DNA from: Scedosporium boydii
Taxonomy: Eukaryota; Ascomycota; Sordariomycetes; Microascales; Microascaceae
Assembly: GCA_002221725.1 (NCBI GenBank)
Contig: NJFT01000162.1
Span: 1 to 64,000 of the forward strand
Reading direction: 5' to 3'
Length of the DNA: 64,000 nucleotides
In this document: piece after piece, positions 35,268 to 46,882 of the stretch
Layout of the letters: each line of letters starts with the position of its first letter
Position numbering within the stretch: position 1 is the first letter of the stretch
Notes under the pieces: model-generated
The model's input: the letters and a program-made list of their open reading frames with translations, nothing else
Told to the model about the DNA's origin: nothing
Databases searched by the model: none
Position numbers and translations under genes: made by a program

Positions 35268-37536
35268 ATGGCAGCGTTATCTCTATCCCCAGCAGCTACG
35301 CGAAGGCCGCCCACTACGCTGCTCCCTCCCACGATTGACTTCTCAGTCATGCCGAGCCTGCCAATCGTGAACATGTCGAATACTCGGCGGCCACCCCTCT
35401 CGAGCAATCCCAATGCCGCCAATTCTCCCTTGAGGGGCTCGGCTGCAGCCGCCGCCGCCGCCAGGACGAAGCGGTCGATTGCGAGCATTCAACGCGAGGA
35501 AGCCTACGGCCAGCCTCCTCCGTTGAAGAAGCAGATGCTTGACGGTGGCTCACACCGAGCCGTTCGGCCCCCGGCGGCATCTTTAGCCTCGAGGCCTCGA
35601 CCCGTGGTTCACGTCCAGCGTTCCAGAATCGCCAAACCTGTCGTCACCACTACCACTACCACTGCCACGACAGAGGCCGCGCAGTATCAGAGAATCCAGG
35701 AAAGGGACTTCCTTAGCTGGCAAAAACAGTACAGGGCGAGGTTCCCCCGTATGGTCTTCTTCTTTGATAGTGTGCCCGATGACGTTAGGGGCAAGCTCGT
35801 CAAGTTCATCGTGTATCTTGGAGCTGTAAGTTAACAACCCCTCCCAGTTAAAAGCCACTGACATGATCCATGGACGATCTGCCAATGGAGTTCGACTCTG
35901 GGGGTGAAGGGGGGGAAAAGAAACGAAGTTACTAAATCACTTTCTTTTTTTCTATAGCGCGAGGAGAAGTTCTTTTCCATTGATGTTACTCATGTCGTCA
36001 CCACTCGATCCTTACCGCAACCTAATCCTTCTACCGAACACGACGCCGCCGAAACCGCCCGTTCGAAACGCGACAGCCATGCCGAAGAACAGCCCCAGAC
36101 CATTAACCCGTCTCTTCTCGACTGTTCTTCAGAATCCCGCCGAAGAATGCTTATTGAGATGGGCAACCGTCGAGCAGCTCAGCAACAAGACGACCTTGCA
36201 CGGTTAAAAGCAGCAAGGAACAACGATATCCTGTATAAGGCGAGGGACTTGGGAAAGCGTATATACACGGTCGAGAAGCTCCAGCGCATCCTGGACAGTC
36301 TTCTGGAGGGCGACCCGTATGTCTCCAGGTCCGTCAGCTCACGCGAGCAGTCTCGCGGAGATGATCTTGCTAAGCTTCTGCGACGAGAACGTCTGAACGG
36401 TCCTTCGGATCGCGACCCCAAGGCCGTGACCAAGGAGCTCAACTACTTCCGCGGGCCTTACATCTATGTCTACGATATGGATGAGAAGACGAAACCCGTC
36501 ATGGTTAGGGAATACCCCAAGGTCGCGGATAAGACGGACGGTGAATGGCCCCAGTTCAAGACCGTGAGCCAGGGACGCTGCCCGTTTGTCGACGAGAGCT
36601 TGGCCGATGCTAAGCTGATGAGGCGTGCCATGGAACGGAAGGCTGCGAAAGAAGCCGCTGCTAAAGCAGCTTCTGCTGCCCCCACCGCGGCTTCAATTGC
36701 TCCAACCGAGCATGAACAGCGGCCTGCGGAGCCTCAAGCTCCCCGTGTTACGGGCAAGCGCGTCCGTGATGAATATGGCGACCCACTAACCGAGACAAAA
36801 GATGCCCAAAACAGGAACGTCTACAGTGTGCGGCCGACCGATATCTTCAACCCTCCCAAAGACATCACTACCATGACGCATATCGACTTCACCTCGCAAA
36901 AGTTCTTCACTGGACGAGCTGGCACTGGACGTGTATTCGCTGGCGAGCCTGTGGCTTCTGGTGTCCAGCCTTCAAATGTCACATCTGCCATCCGCTCCCA
37001 AGTGATTTCGTCGAATGCTGGCGTGCCAGGTACCAAGGCCGGCACGAGCAAGGAGTTGCACAACCTACAGAAGAAGGTTTTGCAAAAGGCCACTCCCGTC
37101 ACGCACCACACCGAAGCGGATCACCGCTGCGTCACTGCCACCCATAGCGTAGAAGCTGCGGCTGTGAGCAGGACGAATGGCAAGGCTCCGGATGCTATTG
37201 AGGGAAGTGAAGGAAGGGCGAGAAGGGCAACCTCTCAGGCACCAGCAGCGGCCCCTCAAAAGGCTAAGAAGGATATGAAGCCGGGTTACTGTGAGAACTG
37301 CCTCGAAAAATTTGACGATTTCGATGATGTAAGTTGTGGCAACCCCATGATTTGTTTTGGAGACTTGGGCAACCCAATCTAACAAATATTCCCCTTAGCA
37401 CGTCGTTTCTCGAAAGCATCGCAAATTCGCCGAATCCCTCGATAACTGGGCGGAGCTTGATGAGCTTCTAAGGGCCCTGGACCGGCCGCTAAAGTACTCC
37501 CACCTGAGCGGAGACGTGGATACCCACGGGTGGTAA
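35268..37536 (+). CDS. DBF4: Dbf4, regulatory subunit of the Cdc7 (DDK) replication kinase
   Basis: Three exons (35268-35825, 35958-37328, 37399-37536) encode 688 residues. The N-terminal part is Ser/Pro/Ala-rich. A BRCT-like segment begins near residue 150 (PRMVFFFDSVPDDVRGKLVK) and runs across the first intron into EEKFFSIDVTHVVTTRS. Motif M lies near FRGPYIYVYDMDEKTKPVMV. Motif C is a C-x2-C-x9-H-x5-H zinc finger, Cys631, Cys634, His644 and His650, split by the second intron. Dbf4 is known to bind and activate Cdc7, which phosphorylates the MCM helicase to fire replication origins. The Aspergillus counterpart is called nimO. The second in-frame ATG at 35373 (MSNTRRPPLSSNPNAANSP) may be the true start, shortening the protein by 35 residues. 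Confidence 0.9.
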
Positions 37537-38664
37537 GCAGGTTGCTTCCGCCCAATCTGTCTTTGTGCTCTGACGAGCCAATGCCTCGCGTTGTTGAACG
37601 CCAGCCTCATCTGTCATTCTTTTACCTACTACTCCTCACTTCCCCCTCACTCTCCTTTCACCATCCGATCGCGATGCCCGCGTTTCCCCTGTGCAATGCT
37701 GCGTATTGCTGTCCAAGACTCAGCTCGTGTTATACATTTGCATTCTCGGCGCCTCAGCATTTTTTTTTTCTTCTCTTCTTCTTCATCACTGTGTTTTCAC
37801 TCCCCATCCATCCAGGCATGGGATGGATGGATTTCCATGACTCTTGCGATACGATACCTGCCATATATCGGAGCTGGTAATGTTGGCCTGCATTGCAATG
37901 AACGAAGCACGTGTTTTTACTTCTATTCACTCGTTTGTACACTTGTTTTTATTTCTGTTTTCGCTTTAGTATACCTTGGGAGCTCTCTCGCATCGTTCGG
38001 GACTTTGCATGCTTGGTGGCGTATTATAGGCATGGGGAAGAGAGGCGTAGTAGCATTGCACAGCCTTTTGTTTGTCTTTGAAACTCACCCACAATCTAAT
38101 TGAAGGGAATGGGAAAGGATCAGGAGGGAGGGGAGAAGGGGCTGGGGATGGTTGACATGGCGGTTGAGTGGGTTAATCCATCAAGCAACGGCGGGTTCGG
38201 GGGATGGATGGGGCCCAGGCGGAAGACGGGGGAGCTGTGAACGTATATAACGGGTTCAATGTGTGTACGGCGCTGTATTTTAGGAGAAGTGAATAATTAC
38301 AATCAATGTATTGATGGATCTTCGTTACCCGGTTGTGCTCCCTTCTTGCGGTCGCTTGGAAGCTCCTGGAAGCAGTCTTCGGCACACCAATCACGGCATT
38401 CGCAGCAAGGGACAATGTGAGTTGAAAAAAATACTTGAGTTTTATATTATTTGTATACGAGATGGCTAATGATGTTTCAATGCCGTCTGGGGCACATCTC
38501 CGCCCTTGGAAACAGTTAGCAAATTGTCGCGAATGGCTCGATTGGCCAGCATCCGCCTTCCATGAAGATGAAACTAAGATACAAAGAAAGAACCACCATG
38601 AGTGTCAAAAAGAAACCAATTCCAGATGGAAAGCATCTGCATAATATCTACTGCATCATCATCA
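37537..38664. other. Intergenic, convergent 3' ends
   Basis: About 1.1 kb between the DBF4 stop and that of the next, convergent gene. Pyrimidine-rich stretches occur at 37610-37660 and 37750-37800. No coding frame is evident. Confidence 0.5.
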
Positions 38665-41600
38665 TCATTCTTCGATTCGAAGCCTCTTGCCCGCGGGACT
38701 CTCAGTGGCATCCTCGAGACTTTCTTCCCTTTCCCTCTTTACACCGCCAAGGTCATCCAGATGGTCGGAATCATCGCCGCCATCATCTTCTCCGTCGAGT
38801 CCTTCTTCTTCGTCTTCCTCATCTGGGATCGTTATTACAACGGGAGTCTTCCTTGGACATTTTCCGCCCTTTTGAACGTGGACTCTCGGGGCGTCTTGAC
38901 CTACGCTTTGGGATGCCGAGGAGGAGGAGCTGCTGGTCCCGACTTCGTCGGGCTTTGAGGCGTCATTCTCTCCCTCTTCGGGGTTTGAATCCGCGTCGCC
39001 GCCTTCGTTCTCGTTCATTTCGGTGTCCTCGCGATGCGTGTTTGCCACCGGTTTGTCGGAACTCTCACGGTCTGACTCTACTGCCTCCTCACTCGAGGAC
39101 TCCGAGGATTCATCTTCTTCCTCGTCAATAACGGGAATGTTCGATTTCATGGGAGCTTTTCTAGCCGTCCCGGCATACGTCATCGATGAAGTATGGGTTG
39201 CTTGCTCAGTCGCTACAATGGGGACTTCGACCTGCTCGTCGACGGGAGGCTGAACATTGGCATCATCTATAATCTCGACCTGCGACGTACCCACAGGACC
39301 TTGCGTGGAAACGTCCAGCCCCTGGTCCGCGGCGGGAGACTCCCGCTTCTCGTCAACGGCCATAGCGTCGCCGCTCTCGGCAGATTTCTTCTCCTCCACT
39401 GTCTCCTGGACCGCCTCTTCGATACCTTTTCCCCCAACCTCCTCAGCCTGTACCTCAGCGGCTACTTCTGGGTGGGGTTCTCTCAATGACTGGTTAAGAA
39501 TGAAGGGGCCGGGTAGGCTTGAGCAGTCTGAGGTATCCGGAGTCGTGGGCGTGGGGCTAGCAGCGCCTCGGATGCTGGGTGCTACGGACCCGCCTACGAA
39601 AAGACCGGACTTGCTACTGGCTCTTGAACCGTTACTGCTACTCTTGCGTGGAGCCAGCGGGGAAGGATGACGGCTAGCACCCGTGCCTACTTGTCTACTA
39701 AGGAAATTACGGAGGGGACTCGAGCTACGATGGATAGACTTTGCGGGTTCGGGGCGCAACCTACTAGGACCAGCCAGTGGTGTCTGCTCACGACTCGGGG
39801 CATCGACATTCCGACGCGTCTCCAGATCCACCGGCGCGTTGCCCTTTCCTTGGCCCGCCCGGGATTGGTGGGGCTCTACACGTGGATCAATGAATTCAGG
39901 CGGCCTCATCGGGACCTGGGCCCGATCTGGTTGGCGGTCCTGCTCCTGCTCGAAACCCCAAGAGCGAACGGAGGGAACCCAGGAAGGAGATGTTACGCTC
40001 TCGTCGGGGTCCACGGCGTTCTGGAGGAAATCATATTCTTCGTTTTCAAAACGCTGTACGCACGGAGTCCACTCAGTATCGTAGAAGCAGTTTACAACGT
40101 CCTGGTCGGACTTGGAAGGGCGGAAGCGGCGGACCACGGGGGTGAGGTTTGCGAGACGCGAGTTTTCATGTTGGAGGCGTGACTTTTCACGCTTGCAAGT
40201 GCTACGAGTGGACTTTGTTAGCTTCAAATCCCCCTGGATTTACCGACTTCCATTCCTTCTCGTCCTCTCCTCTCCTCCGACACTTACGTCTGCAGATCTA
40301 GGGCGAAGCTCCAATCACGAACTACCTCCATCGTAGTGAGGTCAATGAAGCTGAGAACTCGGAGCCCGCGGAGTTGCCTGACATAGTCAAGGCCTTGAAG
40401 ACCTCGGAGGTTGCGAGTCAACCGATGGTTCGGTTGGCCCGCCGTCTTCTTGGCCAGGAAAGCAATGTGGGGGATGGTCTCGTGCTGACGTCGGACGACG
40501 CCCGAAGAAGACTCGTCGACGTAGACGGTCAAGCTGCGCAACCTCACCATGTCGCAGAAGGAAGCCAGGGCCCAGATTCGGCGGGAGTGTCCTTCCATGG
40601 TGAGTTCTTGGCTGCCGATCCATAGCAGCTCGACGTGTTGGATCCGCTGTCTTCGGGCGCGGCCGATGCCAAGGGTGAACCTGCCGAACTCCCCGAGCTA
40701 TATTGTTTCTCTGTGTTAGTTAGGGAGAAAAACGAGACAGACAGGGGTAGGTGTTAGCTTACAGAGCTAAAGGCGAATGTGTTGCTGCCGTAAAATATAT
40801 GGGTGCCGAGAAACAGGAACTGCCTAGAGACTAGCAACGGAGCCAGAAGGTCGTTTCCTTTCGCGGCAAAGACAAGACTACACGATTGGCCGCCCCTAGG
40901 AGTGCGACTTGTAAAGTGGAAACGGTTCAGAAGCCCCGACCTCTTTCCTTTGGTAGGGGGGATCTCCTGTAGCGCGGTATGGGGGTCTAGACGAGAAATA
41001 GCATGGATCAAAGAATTAGGGTACGTGAAGACGTATCTAAAGATGGAAGCCTTGATATGCAGGGGCAAGTCGTCAAGTTTGAAGCGCGAGGGCGGGCGGG
41101 GACTAAACTTATACTCGAGGAACGGCCTCTTCTTCCACGGGTTGAGCACGAGATCCATGAGACGAAGCCGAACAAGTTGCTTTCGTTCATCCTGTTCCTG
41201 GCGCTCTCTGCACACGCGAGTGATTCTGCCCAGGCTCGCCTCTACGAAGCAGAGCGTGGGGTGGACGATCGTGTGGTGCGCGTTCTCCTCCTTGCAGCTG
41301 AGCTTGTATAGCTCTTCATGCGAGAGCGCTTCCGCCCGAGCAAGATCGGGCCAAGTCTAAAATAGCGCAGGTCGTTAGCCTGGAGGTCCTAGAGGACAAT
41401 GGCACCTGGGACGGGGAGCAACCTACCCTTTCTGTCTTCTTGGGAGGGTGGAGCAGATTCTCAAGCCTCTTGATTTCCTCCCGCAGCCTGTCGGCCTTTT
41501 CCTTGAAGCCTTTTACTTGCCTCTCGTGCTCTGCGATGATGTCTTTGACACGATTACGGCAGCGGCGATCACAGCTCGCGCCTGCCGCTTCATAGCGAGC

Positions 41601-41720
41601 GTGGAAGGGGGCAGCGGGCTTGTCTACGCCGGTTTCTCCGATATCTGAGTTGGCGCCGTCCTCGAGGTCTGCATTCCACTCGAGGGGAAGGTACGCAGTT
41701 GAGCCGCTTGGTGCGGCCAT
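38665..41720 (-). CDS. Unrecognised F-box-like fungal protein with acidic tail
   Basis: Four exons, 41720-41427, 41356-40763, 40697-40288 and 40201-38665, encode 944 residues. All junctions keep frame with canonical GT-AG ends. Residues about 50-98 are a charged helix of coiled-coil type (VKDIIAEHERQVKGFKEKAD; RLREEIKRLENLL). A middle domain, about 170-430, has the cadence of F-box-like fungal proteins: LDDLPLHIKASIFRYVF, then LLAPLLVSRQFLFLGTHIFY, then NTFAFSSLGEFGRFTLGIG and VELLWIGSQ. This resembles the DUF7730-type family, which has no known function. The remainder is disordered, with Ser-rich and very acidic stretches (DEEDEEEGLDGEDDGGDDSD) and a basic end (GKRLRIEE). A nuclear location is possible; no role can be assigned. 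Confidence 0.75.
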
Positions 41721-42805
41721 GGTTAGTATAGTGAGTAATTTGAGCTCAAGTTAGAAATCAAGATGTGATGGAGCAGTGATAGAGGTGGATTTACGGCTTC
41801 TAGCTTGAGGGAGTTGGTATAAGGTGTTTATAGGTTTACGCTACGCACGATGGAGGGGGAGGGAATGGTGTTTGAGGAAGAGTTTGTTTGAGTTATCTAG
41901 AGAGGGATGGGAGAATTTATATGGGTTCGGACTGGCTTTTGTCATGGATATCCCAGGGAAGGTGATGTAAAGGGCCAGGAATAGGGCCAGGAAGCTGGGC
42001 AGAAAGAAGGCCACAAGAAGTCCCAGAAGAGATACTGGGAAAAGGCCCGGAAGAAGGCCAGGAAAGGAAGGTTGGAGGGCTTCCAGTGGACAGATACAGA
42101 CGTAGGAGGTGGCCAGGAAGAAGGCCTGGAAGATGGTTGGAAAGGAAAGATGGAAGACTTCCAATAGACAGATAGGGAAGTAAAAGGTGAGCCGAGAAAA
42201 GTCATCAATCATCAGAGTCCACCTCGAAAGCTCGTCACGATGTGAGTCGGGTAAGTGCTCTTATAAGTTTCAACTTCTCTTTCAAAGAGATCGAGTTACA
42301 TGTGAGCCACTTCGTCCGCTGCCTTGTGCTTCTTCTCATGATGAAGCAATCGGCTGGGCGCTCTTGCTACATTTACCATACCAACATGGGCTTTGGGGGT
42401 CCGCTTCTCACATGGGACGCCTCAAATCTAATGTTATACCGCTCAATTTGAAAAAAGAGTAGAATCGTTAATTAGGTGTAATGAATCATTTTTAAGGTAG
42501 GAGCGTACTAGCACCTAGAAATGAGGCTTTGGCGATGTGTTGTGTTGATCGAATCGATTTGGCGTTGACGGTTGCGGACAATTGGAGCGAGTCATGTGTA
42601 ACTGACCGAGCGCTGCCTACGAAGGTATGAAGTACACCAAAGCGCAAGTGGGGGAAGTACAAACGAAGTAATCTAGAACCCGCCTCATCCATCACTTTCA
42701 TCATCATGTCCTACTTTCCATCACATTTCCCACGCCTCTAACTACCAGTTCTAACTTTCGATCAACATTCTACTTTAGGGGAAAATATCTGAGACAAAGG
42801 ACAAC
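41721..42805. other. Intergenic between divergent genes
   Basis: About 1.1 kb with the promoters of the F-box-like gene and ATG12. It contains a GGAAG/GGCCAGG-rich repetitive stretch at about 41955-42180 (listed separately) and no confident gene. Confidence 0.5.
42061..42174. repeat. Imperfect repeat of a 36-bp unit
   Basis: Units at 42061-42096 and 42139-42174 match at 30 of 36 positions. Five of the six differences are G in the first copy against A in the second. The surrounding 41955-42140 bases contain more GGCCAGGAA-like fragments. On the minus strand the repeat lies in a 123-codon open frame made almost wholly of Phe, Leu, Pro and Ser, which I do not call a gene. Confidence 0.65.
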
Positions 42806-43326
42806 ATGGAAGGCTCACCATCTCCCCCTCTAGCCGACCTCCAAGGCGACATGCTCTCCCCCGCCGCCTCCCCCATCCCAGACCGAAGCTCGCCCTCCCC
42901 CGAGCTCCCTCTCACCATGACAGCCTCCGCCGTCCTGTCAAGCCTGCCCCGCGACGCCACATCCGCCCTCGCAACCGCGGGTCAGTTCGCCCAGGAAAAA
43001 GTCCTCGTGCGCTTCAAGCCCGTCGGCTCGGCGCCGGGTCTGAGCCGCGAGGTTTGCAAAATCAGCTCATCGCAGAAATTCGAGGCTATTGTTGCCTATT
43101 TGCGCCGGGTGCTGAGGGTGAAGAATACGGATAGCGTGTTTCTCTACGTTAACAGCGCTTTTGCCCCATCTCTTGATGAGATCGTGGGCAACTTGCACAG
43201 GGTAGGTCGCACTATTCTTGAACTTGTGCTTAGGCTTCTCGGGCTCATACATTCTCGTCACAGTGTTTCAAAAATGCAAACGATCAGCTCGTCGTAACTT
43301 ATTCAATGACGCCAGCTTTTGGCTGA
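42806..43326 (+). CDS. ATG12: Ubiquitin-like autophagy protein Atg12
   Basis: Two exons, 42806-43201 and 43264-43326, encode 152 residues. The first about 65 residues are a Ser/Pro-rich flexible extension. The ubiquitin-like fold follows, from [14 protein letters not shown] through FVYVN-like [15 protein letters not shown] to the second-exon segment [20 protein letters not shown]. The protein ends in the invariant C-terminal Gly, with no residues after it, as expected for Atg12. That Gly is known to be activated by Atg7 and joined through Atg10 to Atg5; the conjugate then drives Atg8 lipidation during autophagosome formation. It converges on panB with 218 bases between the stops. Confidence 0.94.
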
Positions 43327-43544
43327 AGCTACATGAGAAACTATCAGGTATCCCTCTCTTGGTGAACAAAAAAAGGAAAAAAAAAAAATAAGGAAAACAA
43401 AGAAACACGACTGAATCCACCAAACGCCCGCAATGATGATGATGATGATATGCTCGCTCATTTCAAATGACATCTTCCGCCCAACCTTCCATGTCTATCC
43501 ACGACGGTATCCACAACGGTAAGATTCCAGCTACGTCCAGAAAG

Positions 43545-44645
43545 CTACTCTTTAGAGTCAACAGCCTTCTCAAAGGCCGCCAACTCTTCCTGGGAAATCG
43601 GATAGGTATGTTCAGGGGCCGGATATTGCCGGCTCTTGACCTCGTCGCGGTACGTTTCGATGGCTCGGAAGCTTTCGCTCCAAACGTCGCCGTACTTCTT
43701 GACGAACTTGGGTAGGAACCTCCCCGGCGGGAAGTTGCCTGTCATATCAACTTGGACGAGAACTTGGCCAGAGCAACCGCTGCCGGCCCCGATGCCAATG
43801 GTGGGAATATTGAGCTTGTTTGTTATAAGCTCAGCCACGGGAGCCGGGACGGCTTCAATGACGGCGGCGAAGGCACCGGCCTCCTGGACCGCGAGGGCGT
43901 CCTTAAGGACGCTGAGAGCACCGTCTGCCGTCTTTCCCTGCACTCTGAACCCGCCGAGAGCATTTTGACGTTGGGGAGTAAGGCCAACGTGAGCCAGGAC
44001 GGGAATGCCAGCCGAGGTTATCCTCTTGATGGTTGGGGCCATTTCAGCTCCCCCCTCAAGCTTGACTCCATGCACACGACCCTGCTTAACGAACCGGATG
44101 GCGCTTTCCAAAGCTTGATCAGGCCCAATTTCATACGAACCCATCGGGAGATCCCCAATCTATACCATGTTAGTGACGGCTTAATCTGGAGGGGGTAGTT
44201 TGAAGGGTCGGGTCTAGCGTACAATCAAGGCAGCCTTGGTTGCCCTTGCAACGGACCGGCAGTGAAGAAGCATCTCTTCCATGACGACCTCACTGGTATC
44301 TTCCATTCCCAGGGCCACCATGGCCAGACTGTCACCGACAAGAATTATATCCATGCCGGCGGCATCGGCGACGTGAGCGCTTGGGAAATCATGGGCAGTT
44401 ATGACGGTGATGGGCTCCTTCTTCTTGTACAAGGATCGGATTGTTCCCACTGTAACTTTCTTCCTATCTGATGGAAGGGGGTTCCCCATGGGAGAGTGGG
44501 AGCTATAGCGAACCTGCCATGGTTGCGACAGCACTGGCAAGCACTTGGGGATAGTATAGTTGACGGTGGTGAAAGGGGTGGATGGTCGCGTGCTCCGTCC
44601 GAGGACGGAGGCACATGACCTCACGAGGACCCTTGAAGGCTGCAT
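43545..44645 (-). CDS. panB: Ketopantoate hydroxymethyltransferase (pantothenate synthesis)
   Basis: Two exons, 44645-44223 and 44159-43545, encode 345 residues. The first about 50 residues are Arg/Ser-rich and lack acids, resembling a mitochondrial presequence. The PanB barrel begins near KKVTVGTIRSLYKKKEPITV. It contains ITAHDFPSAHVADAAGMDII and LVGDSLAMVALGM, both metal- and substrate-binding segments. The splice junction gives ALI-IGDLPMGSYE. Later come VKLEGG, PVLAHVGLTPQ and IGIGAGSGCSGQVLV, all family signatures. The enzyme transfers a hydroxymethyl group from methylene-tetrahydrofolate to alpha-ketoisovalerate, the first committed step to pantothenate and coenzyme A. The length fits fungal PanB. 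The 63-bp intron has donor GTACGC and acceptor TATAG. Confidence 0.94.
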
Positions 44646-46882
44646 CTGTGTGTGAAGGAAGGATTATGTGAGGTGGGTGGAAGGGAATGACGTCAACCGC
44701 CAAAAGTAAATTCAGGAACAGGGTCCAGAAAGAAAAAGAAAGAGAAAAAAAAAAAAAATGAACAATTTACAAAAAGAGTCGAAGCTACGACTGGCAAATC
44801 TAGAATGAATTGCAAACTGGAAAGGAGAACAAGAGTCCATGAGTGAAATTTTTGGTCGCGCGACGAGGTTTTATTGTGTAAGTCATGATGGTTTCTACCG
44901 TGTATAATGGAGTATGTTGCTGTATTTTCCAAAATTTCCCCTGGAATTTCGATTTTGGTGTTGAGCCAAAGCCGTTTTCCGTGTGGGTGGGAGCAATCAA
45001 TACTTTTACAACTCCACTTGCCTCGGTATATATCAGAGCCGACAAGAGCGCCATTGCTAGTAAATCGGCCACTAGGGTACTTGATTTGACAAGTACATCT
45101 GTCTAGTCTTCCACTCCAGAACTCCACCGACGATCCGGGCAATCGGAGTTTAGGCTCGTGGAGACTGGGGCGAGTCCAATCCCCGGCCTCGTCGGCCGAG
45201 GCATTGCTGGACTGACTAACTCACTTTTTTACGTACTGAACTTGTTTTCCCACTAGGACGCGTGGGGTACAATGGGAGTTAGTTTTGGAGTTTGGAGACG
45301 ACAAGATGACGAGAAGGCCGCTTCGAGACGATGACGTCGATGACTAATGTTGCAGAGTCTGCTGCCATCTGTGGCGATTCATTGAAGAAAGCCCGCCGCC
45401 GATTTCGGTTGGCGAACGATTACGGATGAGATCCGGCAACTTCGGTGTCTTGCTTGTCCTTCCAGGAAAGTGTGGACAGCTAGGCATCCATATAAACTTA
45501 GCACTCCTTACCAGAGACGTCACGAGCGCACTACTTCTCGGAAAACCTGGACCTCTCGGCATTCCTCCTCGGGACCCCTGCAACTAACGGGTAAAGAAGA
45601 AGGAAGACAGGCAAATGTCCCTATTCGCCAATGATATAGATGGAAGAGATTGATGAATGGAACATCTTCCTCTGTGAAAAAAAGTTAGCGATATGTTGAC
45701 GAATGGATGAAGTGACCCCGCGGCGAGTTAATGATGAGAGGCTCTTCATCACGGAAGATAGAAGTAGCGAGTATTAGTGATATATCTCTGACTGGCCAGG
45801 TGCCATTCCAGTAGAGTAAACGTGAATCATCCTTGCAGAATCGAGCATGTGCCACCGCAGAAAGTGGAATGGTGAGAAAGATTGACTTGCACCACTGTAC
45901 TCCGTAGTGTAAGTGATGTGTGTTGTGCAGAGCATGAGCCGTGCGGAGTCGAATCACTGGAAGCCACGGCGTCCAGACCATCCCAATAAGACGTCACGTC
46001 AACATCGAAAATTGAATCAAATTAACCAAGTAATCTTGGTAAAACTACTTGTACATTGTCTTCACCGCCCGCCAGTGACAATGAAGTACGGAAATATGCC
46101 AGGCCTTTACAACTATAATGTTTCAATGTCGTGTCTCTGTGGTCTTGGGACCTTAAGGTGGGGGAGTTGCAGACCGCCACCAGTGGGTGATGGGTGATGG
46201 TCCAGGGCCTTCACAGGTCATCAGCAGATTTGAGTTGAGCTGACCGACGCCATTATTGTTGCTCGCCGCCCGCCGTTGCTCACGTACTCAGCGAGTCTTG
46301 GGTCTTTTAGCCTTAGGCCGCCAGCTCACAACTGCAGCTACACTGCAGGTACTTCCCAATGGTGCCAGGATGGCCAGGCCTGGCCAGTTCAATTGTTTGC
46401 CCCTCCACCCCGACTCCACTGTCAAGGTCCAGTGTTCCACTGTCAGGTTCTTATCCTCTTATCGCTCGCCTTGTCCCGCATTTCCTCCTCCTCCCCTCTC
46501 CACCTCCTTCAGCTCGCCATCAACACTAATACGTCCTCCACCACTCTCCTGCCAGGACAAATAACCATTACCGTTTCTTCTTCTGTCGGTGCCCAATCTT
46601 GAAATAATATAGGACCCAGCGCCTCTGCCCATATTAATCGACGGCTGCTCCCAACCCCCCCGTTTCTGTGCGCGCCTACTCTCGAGAATCCACGACCCTT
46701 CACCCAGCAGCTTCCACCAGTCTCTTTCAAACGGAATCGTATAAACCTTCTCGAACATAAGGATACGCCTGCCTGTCGTGCTCTAAACCGAAAAGCGCAC
46801 GTAATAACCACTGCTGCACTTTTTTCCTTCTTCTTTTCTCTTCTTGGTTTCCCTGCAGCTGCGAGCGCGCGAAGCCGCCAAA
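44646..46882. other. Intergenic between divergent panB and UBC8
   Basis: About 2.2 kb. TACTCCGTA occurs at 45898. A 7-bp inverted repeat (GTACTTG/CAAGTAC) lies at 45078-45097. The last 450 bases before UBC8 are C/T-rich and look like its promoter and leader. No coding frame is convincing. Confidence 0.5.

Noticed and set aside
43371..43390. A-rich run between ATG12 and panB as a mobile-element tail
   Set aside because: It is short, without target-site duplication or an element body; ordinary 3'-region sequence explains it.
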